64,000 nucleotides of DNA from Debaryomyces hansenii CBS767. Taxonomy: Eukaryota; Ascomycota; Pichiomycetes; Serinales; Debaryomycetaceae. A model generated the notes under the pieces. That model was given only the letters and a program-made list of their open reading frames with translations, was not told the origin of the DNA and made no database searches. Location of the stretch: positions 124,001-188,000 of the forward strand of contig NC_006046.2 of NCBI RefSeq assembly GCF_000006445.2. The letters are read 5' to 3'. This document shows positions 39,787-50,700 of this stretch, one piece after another. The position numbers and the translations under genes are program-made. Positions within the stretch are counted from its first letter, which is position 1, and each line of letters opens with the position of its first letter.

Positions 39787-39870
39787 TGAAGGATGCGAGG
39801 TTCGAACTCGCGCGGACAACTGTCCAGCAGATCTTAAGTCTGCCGCCTTAGACCACTCGGCCAACCCTCC
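39787..39870 (-). tRNA. tRNA-Leu(UAA)
   Basis: An 84-nt class II tRNA on the minus strand. The acceptor stem pairs GGAGGGT with ATCCTTC (two G-U pairs), the discriminator is A, and the T-arm GCGAG-TTCGAAC-CTCGC is perfect. The anticodon stem-loop GCAGA-CTTAAGA-TCTGC gives anticodon TAA, and the variable arm is long with a GGACA/GTCC stem. There is no intron. CCA is not encoded. It is not the tRNA-Ser(CAG) that recodes CTG in this clade. Confidence 0.96.
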
Positions 39871-40052
39871 ATTTTACATTTAATTTTGATCTGTGAATTA
39901 TAAGGCCTGTGTAATTGATGGAAAGTTTCAAATATATAAAAGTTACCATTGATTACATATTTTGGCCTAAAATTGTGGTTTAGATGTTTGAATGGCAAGA
40001 TTATTAAAATCAAATTATTTTATTTACAGTCTATACAATATGTATGATAATA

Positions 40053-43000
40053 TTAGGCAGTTAATTTCTTAATGTTCCACTGAGCATCGCTAGAATCAAT
40101 TTTGAGAGTTTCATTATCTCCAATCACCGTAACAATATCCTGTGAACCATTTAACAAGTACTTCTCAGTAACATTCTTCAAGTCTTCATAAGTAACATCC
40201 AAAAACCGTTCTCTTCTTTCTTGCCTCATCTCGTCCGTGATATGCTCAAGGAAATCTAAGGATCCCTGCAGAGAAATATGGCTAGGTGCATCCACGCCTT
40301 GGAATATGGTTAATTTTGCTTCTTGCAAATCTTTTGGACTCCAACCATTATTCTCAGAATTTATCATTTTACCTAATGCAACTGAAGTCGAATCCTTAAA
40401 AGACTGAACTGATGTAAGTGGATTAGGGTCTCTATATGAGTAGAAATTCAAACATCCACCTAAACCATCAAACAGTAATCCTCCACCATATGCCCCATTT
40501 GCTTCTCTAATAACAGAATGTAAGTGTTTGAAGGTTAATAATTGTGATAAAACACGCAATGCAGCTCCATCTTTACTAGTATATGCAGCTCCTAACTTAG
40601 CTAACGAAGCATATCCGACTTGGAAAGGCAAGTCGATCAACGTACTACGACCATTGTTATTTAAACCCAATTTGTTGCTATTGAATTGAGAAATCAAGGA
40701 AGATAATTCATTGGTGCCAGCTACTCGATTAGAATTTGCTGTCAATAAATCGTCAAATTCTTTAATCATTTTTTCATTTTTAATAACAGATTCACTATCA
40801 CCAACTAAGCTGTATTCGAATCCTGAATGATTTCCATCAGTGAAACCATTAACCAAATGGCGTTGAATATCCTTTAACACTGGCAAAAGCTCTTTCTTTA
40901 AAAAGTCTCTGCCTTCTGTTTCTAATTTTCTATTCAAATCCAGAATAAACGAAACTTGGCCTATTCCACCAATTAAATTATGAATATACTTTGTAGGTGT
41001 AAGTTGAGAATTACTGTAAGAATTTGCATAAGAATGACCTGAATCGGCGATTGTATTCATTTGATTTTGTCCTAAGTTTTTAACCAAAGTGAATAATTTA
41101 TCAACAACTTGCTCATCCTCGGAATCGAATTTCGTTTGAGTTAAAATTTCAAACCATAAGTCATACACGTTCTGAGATTTGTCTTTCAAAGCCATACCCG
41201 ATAACATAAATTTCATATTAGTCTTGGAGATATCAAATGGATCAGTCTTAGCCGAAACATTGAATGTAACACCACCTGTCAACTTTTGGATTTTTATCTC
41301 CAATTCAGTTATTGGTGTCTTACTTGTACCGGCTAAATTAGTAAGACAACAGTCGAATAATGGTAAGTATTCATAGTATTTAGAAGGTAAATATGAAATA
41401 TCCTTAGTAGCGTTCATGTAAATTAACCCGTTCGTATCAACAATTCTTTTTTGAAGTTTTTTAGAATTTATGTCTGCAAAATCAAGAGGATAAAAATCGC
41501 CTTCTCGTGGAATGTCTTTAACCGTCAAAGTCGGTAAGGCTGATACATCTTCCTCTTTCTTCTGCTTCTCAGCCAACTCTATGCTTCTTTTGTAGATTAT
41601 CTCTTTATCTTCTTCGGTTAAGGCCTCAATTTTCTTATTCAATCTTTCAGTTTCTTGAGATGTCAAGTTTTTTCCAAAACTTTCATCGGGTTCCATTGTG
41701 AACTTAAACTTTGGAGTATCATCCTTTAAAACTGATTCATCAAGCAAATCTTGAAACATCTTTAAGCCATTGAGTTTATAGTCTTCTTTGAACCTGTTTA
41801 AAATATGGTCAATTTGTAGTGACTTAACAGGATTTAATCCATTAACCCAAGTAGAAACGACTGAACTTAATAGACCTATACCAAATTCTGGTTTATGATT
41901 TTTGAAGTTCAATTCAATTTGATGTAAAATTGCTTCAATTCTATCGTTGAAGCCACTTTCTTTCCCCTTTTGAAGTTCAGGGATGATCTTCTCAACGAAA
42001 ATTCCACGTACTTTATCCTCTAAATTTTTAGCTTTTTCTAAAGATAAGTTATTTAAGCCAATTGTAAAAGATAATAAAGCTGTGGTAGCATCTAAACCAT
42101 AATTGACAGCGAAGTCCTCTCCATATTCTTTTTCAATTAATTCCTGATAGAACGGCGAGTTATGACCATCACATAACAAAGAACTCAAAACTTTCCACTT
42201 AAATACGTCATACAATTTGGATTCATCTAATGGGTTCCCAATCACCCAAGTAATCGAAGATTTGTATTGTTCTTCGATTGGCCTACTTGACATCGTATCA
42301 AGGGGACCCTTAACAGTGACGTCTGATTCATAATTTGGATTAAGTTCAGTTATTGGTTTTCTAACATTTGTCCTTATTCCACGGCTACCAAAAGATTCAA
42401 AAAACTCATTTAGTTTGTTCAAATGATTAACCAATTCAATATTACCGTAAGTAAAGGTTTTTGCATTGGATGGATGGTAATTTGAAGAGTGGAAATCAAC
42501 TAAATCTTCATACCTTAAATCAGTAATTTCATTTGGATTTCCCCCAGAATTATTTAACGACCCGTATATGGCTTCTTGGAATTTGATCCAATAATAATAT
42601 GCCGAGTTAGAATATTGACCTTTCATCTCATTATAAACAACCCCTTTAAAGATTATAGGACTTTTAGGATCGGAAAGATCTGAATTCTCTAATCTCCATC
42701 CTTCTTGCATAAAACTCTCATGAGTAAGGAGCGGCTCGAAAACTGACGATAAATATACATCCATCAAGTTTTCAAAGTCCTTCGCATTAGTAGTAGCAAA
42801 CGGATAATATGTGTAATCATGTCCCGTCATAGCATTCATAAAATTACTCAACGATCTATTAAGCATCTTGAAAAACGGGTCTCTAACAGGGTATTTGAAT
42901 GACCCACAAAGCGTTGTATGTTCCAATATGTGAGGAACCCCAGTGGCGTCAGGAGCATTCGTCTTAAACGCTACCAGGAATACATTATTTTTATCATTAG

Positions 43001-43244
43001 GTGTATCCAAATGTAAGTGTTCTGATCCAGTTCTAGAATGTTTCAATTTGACTGCTACAAGTGAAAATTCTGGTATAGGTTGAACTTGTTCAATCACATA
43101 CCCATGCATATTAAGACCGATAGGATATTTACTCAAAATCTCACCTTGTGACACACCTGAAGTGGCCAAGAGTCTCTTCTTCAATTGGGCTATCCCCAAG
43201 TTCCCACTGTCCTTTCTGGAAACTCTATTAGCCAACCTTAACAT
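40053..43244 (-). CDS. CYM1: Mitochondrial presequence protease Cym1 (PreP, M16C)
   Basis: A 1063-aa inverzincin metalloprotease that degrades cleaved presequences and other peptides in the mitochondrial matrix or intermembrane space. The inverted zinc motif is H105-I-L-E108-H109, and the distal Glu lies in 'GVVYNEMKG' (about 206). The N-terminus is Arg/Lys-rich and lacks acidic residues over about 28 residues, except one Asp, as expected for a presequence. The two M16C halves are joined by the hydrophilic helical hairpin near 530-590. S. cerevisiae Cym1 is 989 aa, so this one is slightly long. It is transcribed divergently from OAC1, another mitochondrial gene. Confidence 0.95.
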   Translation of the reverse strand: MLRLANRVSRKDSGNLGIAQLKKRLLATSGVSQGEILSKYPIGLNMHGYVIEQVQPIPEFSLVAVKLKHSRTGSEHLHLDTPNDKNNVFLVAFKTNAPDATGVPHILEHTTLCGSFKYPVRDPFFKMLNRSLSNFMNAMTGHDYTYYPFATTNAKDFENLMDVYLSSVFEPLLTHESFMQEGWRLENSDLSDPKSPIIFKGVVYNEMKGQYSNSAYYYWIKFQEAIYGSLNNSGGNPNEITDLRYEDLVDFHSSNYHPSNAKTFTYGNIELVNHLNKLNEFFESFGSRGIRTNVRKPITELNPNYESDVTVKGPLDTMSSRPIEEQYKSSITWVIGNPLDESKLYDVFKWKVLSSLLCDGHNSPFYQELIEKEYGEDFAVNYGLDATTALLSFTIGLNNLSLEKAKNLEDKVRGIFVEKIIPELQKGKESGFNDRIEAILHQIELNFKNHKPEFGIGLLSSVVSTWVNGLNPVKSLQIDHILNRFKEDYKLNGLKMFQDLLDESVLKDDTPKFKFTMEPDESFGKNLTSQETERLNKKIEALTEEDKEIIYKRSIELAEKQKKEEDVSALPTLTVKDIPREGDFYPLDFADINSKKLQKRIVDTNGLIYMNATKDISYLPSKYYEYLPLFDCCLTNLAGTSKTPITELEIKIQKLTGGVTFNVSAKTDPFDISKTNMKFMLSGMALKDKSQNVYDLWFEILTQTKFDSEDEQVVDKLFTLVKNLGQNQMNTIADSGHSYANSYSNSQLTPTKYIHNLIGGIGQVSFILDLNRKLETEGRDFLKKELLPVLKDIQRHLVNGFTDGNHSGFEYSLVGDSESVIKNEKMIKEFDDLLTANSNRVAGTNELSSLISQFNSNKLGLNNNGRSTLIDLPFQVGYASLAKLGAAYTSKDGAALRVLSQLLTFKHLHSVIREANGAYGGGLLFDGLGGCLNFYSYRDPNPLTSVQSFKDSTSVALGKMINSENNGWSPKDLQEAKLTIFQGVDAPSHISLQGSLDFLEHITDEMRQERRERFLDVTYEDLKNVTEKYLLNGSQDIVTVIGDNETLKIDSSDAQWNIKKLTA

Positions 43245-43629
43245 TCTTAATCTTAAAAAACTTTTTATTTAGCTAAATAGTGTCATCAGCTTTCCTAATA
43301 AATCGCAACTACAATGCTCGCTAAGAAAAAAATCTGGCCCCTAACGATGAAAAATCACCATTTTTAGATCTTATCGTTAAAGTATTCACTTTTGAGTATT
43401 TATTACAAGAGATGTATTTTACAAGTATCTTAAGTATTCGTCCCCCAACATTACATGAGCATTATATGCAATTTTTACCATCTTTATCAGATATATTAAC
43501 AATGTAAATTAATCCATGATTACACGTGATGATCTAACCAATACCGGGCCGTTGGGAAATTTTTCACTATCAAAATGACATATTTGACAAATACTGACAT
43601 ATTTGAAATATAATAATATAGGAAGTCGA
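43245..43629. other. Divergent promoter region, CYM1 / OAC1
   Basis: 385 bp between divergent starts, with a CACGTG motif at 43523-43528 and a GC-richer patch containing CCGGGCC near 43554, which is only a half-match to the Leu3 site CCGGNNCCGG that controls OAC1 in S. cerevisiae. Confidence 0.4.
43523..43528. promoter_or_regulatory. CACGTG E-box upstream of OAC1
   Basis: A palindromic CACGTG 102 bp before the OAC1 ATG, a possible Cbf1 or Tye7 site. Confidence 0.4.
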
Positions 43630-44637
43630 ATGACGGTCAACGAAGAGGTTGGAAGTAACCCAAATAAAAGTGCTGCTGAAAATGTTTCGACATTAGGTGG
43701 TTTTTTGGCCGGTGGTTTGGCTGCATGTGGTGCAGTTACATTTACAAATCCTATTGAATTGATCAAAACAAGAATGCAATTGCAGGGAGAGTTGAGCAAA
43801 AATTCTAATGCTCCTAAATTGTATAAAAACCCATTCCAGGCGTTTGGACTTATTTATAGGAAGGAGGGTATCAAAGGCTTGCAGCAAGGTTTGACATGCG
43901 GTTACTACTATCAATTAGGTCTTAATGGGTGTCGTATTGGGCTTTACGAGCCTAGTCGTTATTTCTTAACCAAGATTTTGAAGCCATCTAGTTTTAAAGA
44001 GGGCGAGAAGGTTCCTCAGAACTTGTGGATCAATGTTCTTGCGGGCTTTGCCTCAGGTGCAGCTGGTGCTGTGCTTGCGTCGCCATTTTTTCTTATCAAG
44101 ACCAGAATGCAGTCATATTCCGGAGCTAAAGCAGCATCTTCGGAAGGTGCCCAAGGCGTGGGTCAGCAGACTTATTATAAGGGTTCCGCAGATGGCTTGC
44201 TGAAGATCTACAAAGCCGAAGGTATCGTAGGTTTATTCCGTGGTGTTGATGCCGCCATTTTGCGTACTGGTGCTGGTTCTGCTGCCCAGTTACCAGTGTA
44301 CAACTTCACAAAATCATTATTATTAGAGTACGATATTGTCGAAGATAATTCCACTGGTTTGCATTTTCTTTCGGGTGCCCTGGCCGGTTTGGGTGTCGCG
44401 ATTGTAATGAACCCATGGGACGTCATTTTAACGAGAGTTTATAACCAGAAAGGAGATCTATATAAAGGACCTATAGACTGTTTTTCCAAGACCGTCAGAA
44501 CAGAAGGCTTCAGTGCGTTGTACAAGGGTTTCTACGCCCAGTTGTTCAGAATTTGGCCTCACTCGATTCTTACGTTGATGTTTATGGAACACTGTATGAA
44601 TGCTATGGAAAAAATTGAAAGAAAATTACATAGCTAA
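43630..44637 (+). CDS. OAC1: Mitochondrial oxaloacetate/sulfate/isopropylmalate carrier Oac1
   Basis: A 335-aa mitochondrial carrier family protein in the inner membrane. The start is the ATG at 43630; the frame extends nine codons upstream only to a TTG. Three carrier repeats each carry a Px[DE]xx[KR] motif: 'PIELIKTR' (first), 'PFFLIKTR' (second, with Phe in place of the acidic residue) and 'PWDVILTR' (third). 'LAACGAVTFTNPIELIKTRM' and 'MNPWDVILTRVYNQKGDLYKG' closely match Oac1. Oac1 transports oxaloacetate, sulfate and alpha-isopropylmalate, linking it to leucine synthesis. The second-repeat oddity is shared with S. cerevisiae Oac1 (PLFLVKTR). Confidence 0.93.
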   Translation: MTVNEEVGSNPNKSAAENVSTLGGFLAGGLAACGAVTFTNPIELIKTRMQLQGELSKNSNAPKLYKNPFQAFGLIYRKEGIKGLQQGLTCGYYYQLGLNGCRIGLYEPSRYFLTKILKPSSFKEGEKVPQNLWINVLAGFASGAAGAVLASPFFLIKTRMQSYSGAKAASSEGAQGVGQQTYYKGSADGLLKIYKAEGIVGLFRGVDAAILRTGAGSAAQLPVYNFTKSLLLEYDIVEDNSTGLHFLSGALAGLGVAIVMNPWDVILTRVYNQKGDLYKGPIDCFSKTVRTEGFSALYKGFYAQLFRIWPHSILTLMFMEHCMNAMEKIERKLHS

Positions 44638-45116
44638 TTACCCTTGCATCCGAACAGGTGTATTGTATATTTAGTTAGTTTCACGGCTTCACAGCTACTT
44701 ATTTATTAGACATTTTACAATTCAATACTTGTAAAGATACTCTTTAGTGAAGAAATTCACGTGATTTCTCGATGCTTAAAGTGGCGAACTCAATTTTAGG
44801 TGCTAAACAGACTAAGAAAACATTGTACGATTTGTCATTCAGGTTCAGGGTATAACTTAGGTATTGGAAGTTAAAGTAAGTCCTATTAGAGGCTAAATTC
44901 ACTTATAGAATCATATTAGGTACATCGGTAAATTTGTTTGATAAAAATACGTAAACCTATTCAAAGCACAAATCTCAATTGATTACGCCCTTCAAAATAT
45001 TCATTTCAGTCACTATAAAAATACTTGATATTAAACCTTTCCATATTAATGGACATTGAAACAAAGAAATAAAATATTCACATAAATATATATAACAAGA
45101 ACTTAAGAAGAAGTAT
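44638..45116. other. Promoter region of MUB1
   Basis: 479 bp between OAC1 and MUB1, both on the plus strand. It contains the octamer TCACGTGA at 44757-44764. No ORF is supported. Confidence 0.4.
44757..44764. promoter_or_regulatory. TCACGTGA palindrome
   Basis: An 8-bp perfect palindrome matching the extended Cbf1 site, about 350 bp upstream of MUB1. Confidence 0.4.
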
Positions 45117-47582
45117 ATGCGTGACTCCAATTATAAATCAGTATCCAATAACAAAGCAGCGGTTACTATAACGACTAGTCTCTATGACCGAAGAGCGTTG
45201 GATGTGACATCGGATAAGCCTTTGGTTAACTCGCTAAACCATTTGACATATTTGGTATCTTCTCTGGCCAAAGTGAGAGAAACTTTATCGGTGGACGGGG
45301 GTATTGAAAGACTCATTGAAATTTTGCATGAATGTCATAATCTGACATTTAATTTGAATGACAATATTTTCAATAGCGAGAAGAAGTTATTGACTGCTTG
45401 GAAATGGACATTAGCATTCCAATGTTTGGTGTTGATAGGTACAAGAGGAACTGAAAAAATAAGACAAGGGTTAGTGAAGGCGGGCATTTTGCCTATAATC
45501 GCGACCGTTTTAGATAACTATTTAACGCTTCATGAAAGAACCTTCATTCATGCAAATTCTAGACAATCGGTTACTTCAAATGATCTGCAACTGCATCAAC
45601 AAGCACAACAGCCACAACATGGCCATCATAGACAACAAGTGCAGCAAATTCTTCAGACACAACAAAACAATGATATTGCACCTACCTCTGTTTTCGATAA
45701 CACTGTTTCTCCGCTGGCGACGGCACCTGGTACGGCTGATGGAAATGACTCGTTTGTTGTTTTCAATAGCACTAATACCAATAATAACAATATTTTCGCC
45801 GGTGATCTCCCCACTTTCGATCAAGAAACCAACAATGATACAAACAATATTCTTGATCAACTAGATTCCTTTGCGCAGGTGCCGATAGGTATTTCAAATG
45901 CTTCTGCATCGGCTGCAGGTGCAGATGGAACCAACTCGGCCACAAATACAAACCAGCCAGCAACATTTTTCAGTAACATGCATTCATACAATTTGACCAG
46001 TGATGACTATGACAACCTATCGGTCGATCAATTGTTTAAATTAATACGTGTTCATAATTCTACTGCAACCAACAAAATTAATGAAACCTCAGTAAATAAT
46101 GATTTAAGAAGAAGATATTTAATCATCAATATAATAAAAAAATTAAGGGAAGAAAAGGAAGGAGACATTTTAGATGATAGGTTTATTGATGACTGTGATT
46201 ATGATATGGATAATAGTTTGCAGTTTTTATCTGATATGTACTTGCAGGATGACAAGGCCACCCAATTGGTTACCTTAACAAATTCTAAGATCTCCCCTCG
46301 AAACTTTACGGAAACGGGTGTAGTAATTCCAAGGGATGACGATATAGTGTGGTCATTACAGCTATTGGCGTATATTTCGAAATATCCGTATCTTAAAGAT
46401 GTCCTACAAAACACCCACCTTGTGATTGACATGAGTATCAGAGATAAACAATTGAAGCTTTATATTGAAAAGCAATTAAAATCTAAATTAAAGAAGACGT
46501 TAGCCCTTAATTCTCGACCAACTATTAGACCCAAATCAAGAAAAAACGCTCATTCGCGTAATAAGGATTCTGATATCGAAAGATTTAATCCGTCGGCTTC
46601 GAGTTCTCCGCAAATGTTGAATGACATCAATTCAATTCAGAACGATGATTTGCTACTCAAGGATAAATTTGAGCTATCAAAGGAGAATAAAGGAAAGGAA
46701 ATTAATATTGCAGAAAGCGCCGAGGCAGATGACTTCGAAGATGATGATGACGATGATGAAAATGATGATAATGATAATGAAAGTGATAACATGCAAGAGC
46801 TTATTTCTGAAGATAATTGCGAAGATGAAAACTACATAGCCAAATTAACCAAAGGAACAGACGGTATCGAATATCCTGGTCACTTAAACCATTTGTATGG
46901 GTCTATTCTTGATGCTGAGTCTATAGTAAATGATTTAGACCGAGAAATAGCATTATTTTACATCAGCGAAAGGATTAATCGATATATTGAGGTTGAATGC
47001 AAAGGTCTAAGTGACACTATAACCTCGAGGCGACTTGAACAAAAGCTGTATTTAACTTCTAAATGGAATTATGATACCTATGATAACTTTGATATTGACG
47101 ATGATTCTAATAACCAAAAGGAATCCGATTATGATGAATCATTAGTTGAGTATAAAAAGGTAAACCTATTTCCTATGGTTGAAAAATTTACATTTTTGTC
47201 TGGTACAGATATGTATTATTGGTCGGGGGTCATAATGAGAAATTCCTGTAGAAGGAATGAAATTAGAGGTGGTGTTAGACAATGCGGTAATCTTGAATGT
47301 GGTAAATGGGAAAAGTATCCAAGAGAGTTCCTGAAATGTCGAAGATGTAAAAGAACTAAGTATTGTTCCCGTGAATGTCAAATGAGAGCGTGGCATTGCC
47401 ATAGAAATTGGTGCATACCTAGCAACTCAAGCTCTGGAAGTTCAATCACCACAGGCACTAACAATGGTAATACGTCTACGCTGCAAGCGAATCTAGTTCC
47501 AAATGTTGCTACAAATGATGATGACCCCAGCTCTGTTCCAAATACACAACAATCCTCATCACAATCACAAGACGAAAATTAG
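45117..47582 (+). CDS. MUB1: MYND zinc-finger protein Mub1 (Ubr2 E3 cofactor)
   Basis: An 821-aa homolog of Mub1 (620 aa in S. cerevisiae), which works with the E3 ligase Ubr2 and Rad6 to ubiquitinate the proteasome-gene activator Rpn4. The start 'MRDSN' and the following 'VTIT..LYDRRALD' and 'AWKWTLAFQCLVLIGTRGTE' match Mub1 closely. The C-terminal MYND finger (about 722-764) has the seven Cys and one His in the usual spacing, in 'CGNLECGKW', 'CRRCKRTKYCSREC' and 'HCHRNWC'. Extra length comes from a Gln/Asn-rich region (about 155-300) and an acidic tract (about 540-570). Convergent with ESP1, 118 bp apart. Confidence 0.92.
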   Translation: MRDSNYKSVSNNKAAVTITTSLYDRRALDVTSDKPLVNSLNHLTYLVSSLAKVRETLSVDGGIERLIEILHECHNLTFNLNDNIFNSEKKLLTAWKWTLAFQCLVLIGTRGTEKIRQGLVKAGILPIIATVLDNYLTLHERTFIHANSRQSVTSNDLQLHQQAQQPQHGHHRQQVQQILQTQQNNDIAPTSVFDNTVSPLATAPGTADGNDSFVVFNSTNTNNNNIFAGDLPTFDQETNNDTNNILDQLDSFAQVPIGISNASASAAGADGTNSATNTNQPATFFSNMHSYNLTSDDYDNLSVDQLFKLIRVHNSTATNKINETSVNNDLRRRYLIINIIKKLREEKEGDILDDRFIDDCDYDMDNSLQFLSDMYLQDDKATQLVTLTNSKISPRNFTETGVVIPRDDDIVWSLQLLAYISKYPYLKDVLQNTHLVIDMSIRDKQLKLYIEKQLKSKLKKTLALNSRPTIRPKSRKNAHSRNKDSDIERFNPSASSSPQMLNDINSIQNDDLLLKDKFELSKENKGKEINIAESAEADDFEDDDDDDENDDNDNESDNMQELISEDNCEDENYIAKLTKGTDGIEYPGHLNHLYGSILDAESIVNDLDREIALFYISERINRYIEVECKGLSDTITSRRLEQKLYLTSKWNYDTYDNFDIDDDSNNQKESDYDESLVEYKKVNLFPMVEKFTFLSGTDMYYWSGVIMRNSCRRNEIRGGVRQCGNLECGKWEKYPREFLKCRRCKRTKYCSRECQMRAWHCHRNWCIPSNSSSGSSITTGTNNGNTSTLQANLVPNVATNDDDPSSVPNTQQSSSQSQDEN
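46737..46795 (+). repeat. GAT/GAA trinucleotide-rich tract encoding Asp/Glu/Asn run
   Basis: A stretch of GAT, GAC, GAA and AAT codons in MUB1 encodes a nearly uninterrupted acidic run and is likely length-variable between strains. Confidence 0.6.
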
Positions 47583-47700
47583 TTTATGACGCATTAGAGT
47601 TATAATCGCTTTTTACATAGATGGATTTATATCTTTACAAATTTTCATTATTTTAGCTGAGCTTGTAGAATTTTATAAATCTGTTTAATACTGGTTTTCA

Positions 47701-50700
47701 TTATTTTAAAAGCATTGGTAAGCCATAAACTACAGGCGCGGACCCATTTAGGTATTTTAAAGTACATTGTTGTCGGCTATCACCTACCGCTTGGCAGATG
47801 TTGACATTATTCGAACTTTCAACATTCTCTAGTAAGCCCCATCTTTCAAAAACTGATAAACTAAACATATCAATGTCCTTGTCAGTAACGTCCCACAAAT
47901 TAACGACCACCATGGGTGATCCACATGTAAGCCAGTTGTAAATATTACCATTTGGTTCTAATAGCCCATTATAATTCAACGCTCCTGAAGAACACCCTAT
48001 CAATAAACTAGGTGGTAAACTATGATTATCGTTGTTGCATGCAGCCTTAAATAACGATGAAGTACGTATAAATTGCTCACATCCTCCATGGCCCAAATAA
48101 ATAAATAAATCCTTTCCCGTAAGCTTATGAAGAATCTCCTCTCCATCGGGTTGTACACCAATTAGACCCTCCCAATTTTCTTTATCAATAAATAAAGGTT
48201 TAAATTTTGTTTGCGTTCGGGTTAGGTCACCTCCAGGGTTGATCAAATAATATAGATTATCTGATTTATTTATATTGAATGATTTATACCTAGTTTTTAA
48301 CATGTCAACTAGGATTCCGATAGATGGAACTCTCGAAATAGATTTACCTTTCAAGCAATTGAGTGATTCCCACGGAAATGATGAACATTCTGCACTCGGC
48401 ACAAATATTATATGCGTTTCCCTATGATGCTCTTGAGGCAATAGTCTCCTCTTTTTCTGAGCGTACGTCATTAACAATTTATCTAGTAAGGAATGAAACT
48501 TTTCAATATCAATCTCATCATATGCGTTTTGCTCCCCATGATACATTAATGAATCGAGAATGAAGTATATTAAATCATTGAGAAGTTTATAGTTCTTATG
48601 TCTAAACTCTGAACCACTTATTTCTGAAGTACTCTCTGAAAACATTCCACTCATACTAAGAAACAATTCTAATACATTATCATCAAAATCCATAAATGTA
48701 TCCTCTGCTATCTTCAGCATCCGTGATGGTAATATTTCATTTAACAAGCAACCAAAATCAAACCTAAAAGTTGATAAAAAGGGCTTGTGTACAAAAGGAT
48801 CATCAAATATACCTTTGAACCCACCTAGCCAGTCATTCTCAACGTGATCTAATAAATTCTTCAATTCTAGGTCCAAGCTGAATCTTAATTTCCACCAATT
48901 TTTCCTATCTTCTTTAGACTTAATTTTCGACGTCGTCTCAGGTCGAGTTGAAATATCACTTTGCTTGATAATTGACTTCAAGGAATTTGTCATTTCAATA
49001 AACGACAATCCAGGGGATCCATCTTCAGTACCCCGTTTGCTTAATGGAATTCTTAAAAAAAATGGCGTGTTGTAGGAATCTTTAAGGGACTTGGATAATA
49101 ATAAATCTCCGGTGTAAGGACAAATATCAAGAGTAATAATTATCCATGAACTTGGCAAATAATCAGCTAAGTCTTTAAAAAAATCGCTGGTAACCAAATC
49201 AATTTCTTTGTTAATGAATTCATCACTCACTTCAGATGGAAGCAATTCATTAGTATTAGATTGCGATGTAACAGTTTCATGATTGACACATCTATCATTC
49301 AAAAAAGGAAGATACTTGGGTAAATCTTGCAAATAATAAAGGTATGATAGAACTGAGTTTTGGCCGCCCTCTAAGGAGAAATTGGATTTGAATATCGCAA
49401 CTGATGAAAGCAAGGATAAGCATCTGAAAAAAACTTTATTCAAATCATTCAACTCATAATTAGACAATTGAGTTAGTCTCTTGGACGGTAAACAATTAAT
49501 TAATATTTCCTTAGCTTGAATCAAGTTGTTCACAATATCTACAGACGTAGATATGTTGCAGTAGTTTTTTTCAATTGATCTTTGGAATGTGTGCTCTTGT
49601 TTGATTATACAGGGTAATGCAATACTCGATTCATCCATCAGCGAAAAGCAAGGTATTGATAATAATTGTTTAGACGCATTGAAATTTTGCTTTTTCGCTG
49701 AAACTATCGTACTGAGTAGCCTACTGTACTGGTCAGTTTCCAAGTGGTTGAGGTCACCAAAATCTATGGTAGATTCAAGCTCATACAAGGATAACAAATA
49801 TTGAAGTTGTATACGTTCCGATTTGGAATCAATCATACTTGACATGGATATCAACGAAGACATTGGAATGCTAGCTAATTCTTTCCAAGAAAAATTTAAT
49901 AATGTACTAAATTCTTGTTTATAACTTTCTATATCTATCAATACCTGATTATTGTTTCCCTTTCTTTCAACACTGAATCTCGACTTTGCGGCCGAAAATA
50001 GTACATTGCTTGAAAGTCTAGCATATCTGATATTTCTATTATCCATCAGTATCAGCCCGGAAATATTATTTCCCTGGCTTAAAGACAAAAATGCATCCTC
50101 TAGGTTATCTAAAATAACATAATAGTTTGACAAATAAAACGAATTTGAACAATTAACAAAAGGAATAATACTCGCCAGATCTAGTTTCTTAAATTCCAGT
50201 AAATAATATAATAAATCTCTCGATATTCCCAAACGCCTAAAAATATCTATTATAGTTTTGTAACATTCAAACAATAACGAAGCAGTCTTCCATTTCATTT
50301 CATTGTAAGCTATTTTTCTGATATTATTCCCCAATTTCTTTATAATTGAATATAATACTTTAATAGATAATTTTACATTATCTAAGGCATCGTAGAAATT
50401 TGACAATTGGACATTAAGTTTACATGTAAGAAATTGAAATCGTGCAATTATGAACAAATTATCAAATTTCTTTTCTAGAGTAACATTTGGACCTTGATTC
50501 TTTAAATTAAATTCTGACTTTGAATCTAAAAATTTCAAAATTGCAGTAAATTTTTCTTTAGCATGGGTTTTATTACCAATCAGCAAACAATATTCAAATT
50601 GCAGCAATTTCCAATTCATTATATCTTGATTTGAAACATAATGCAAACAGTCATTACTTGAGGAATACTTTGATAATTGTTTTAGTAAAGTACCTGAAGA

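Noticed and set aside
43553..43562. Leu3-like site upstream of OAC1
   Set aside because: Only one half of CCGGNNCCGG is present (CCGGGCCGTT), so the match is too weak, although OAC1 is a Leu3 target in S. cerevisiae.
43603..43629. Nine-codon N-terminal extension of Oac1
   Set aside because: It begins at TTG; the ATG at 43630 matches the normal carrier start.
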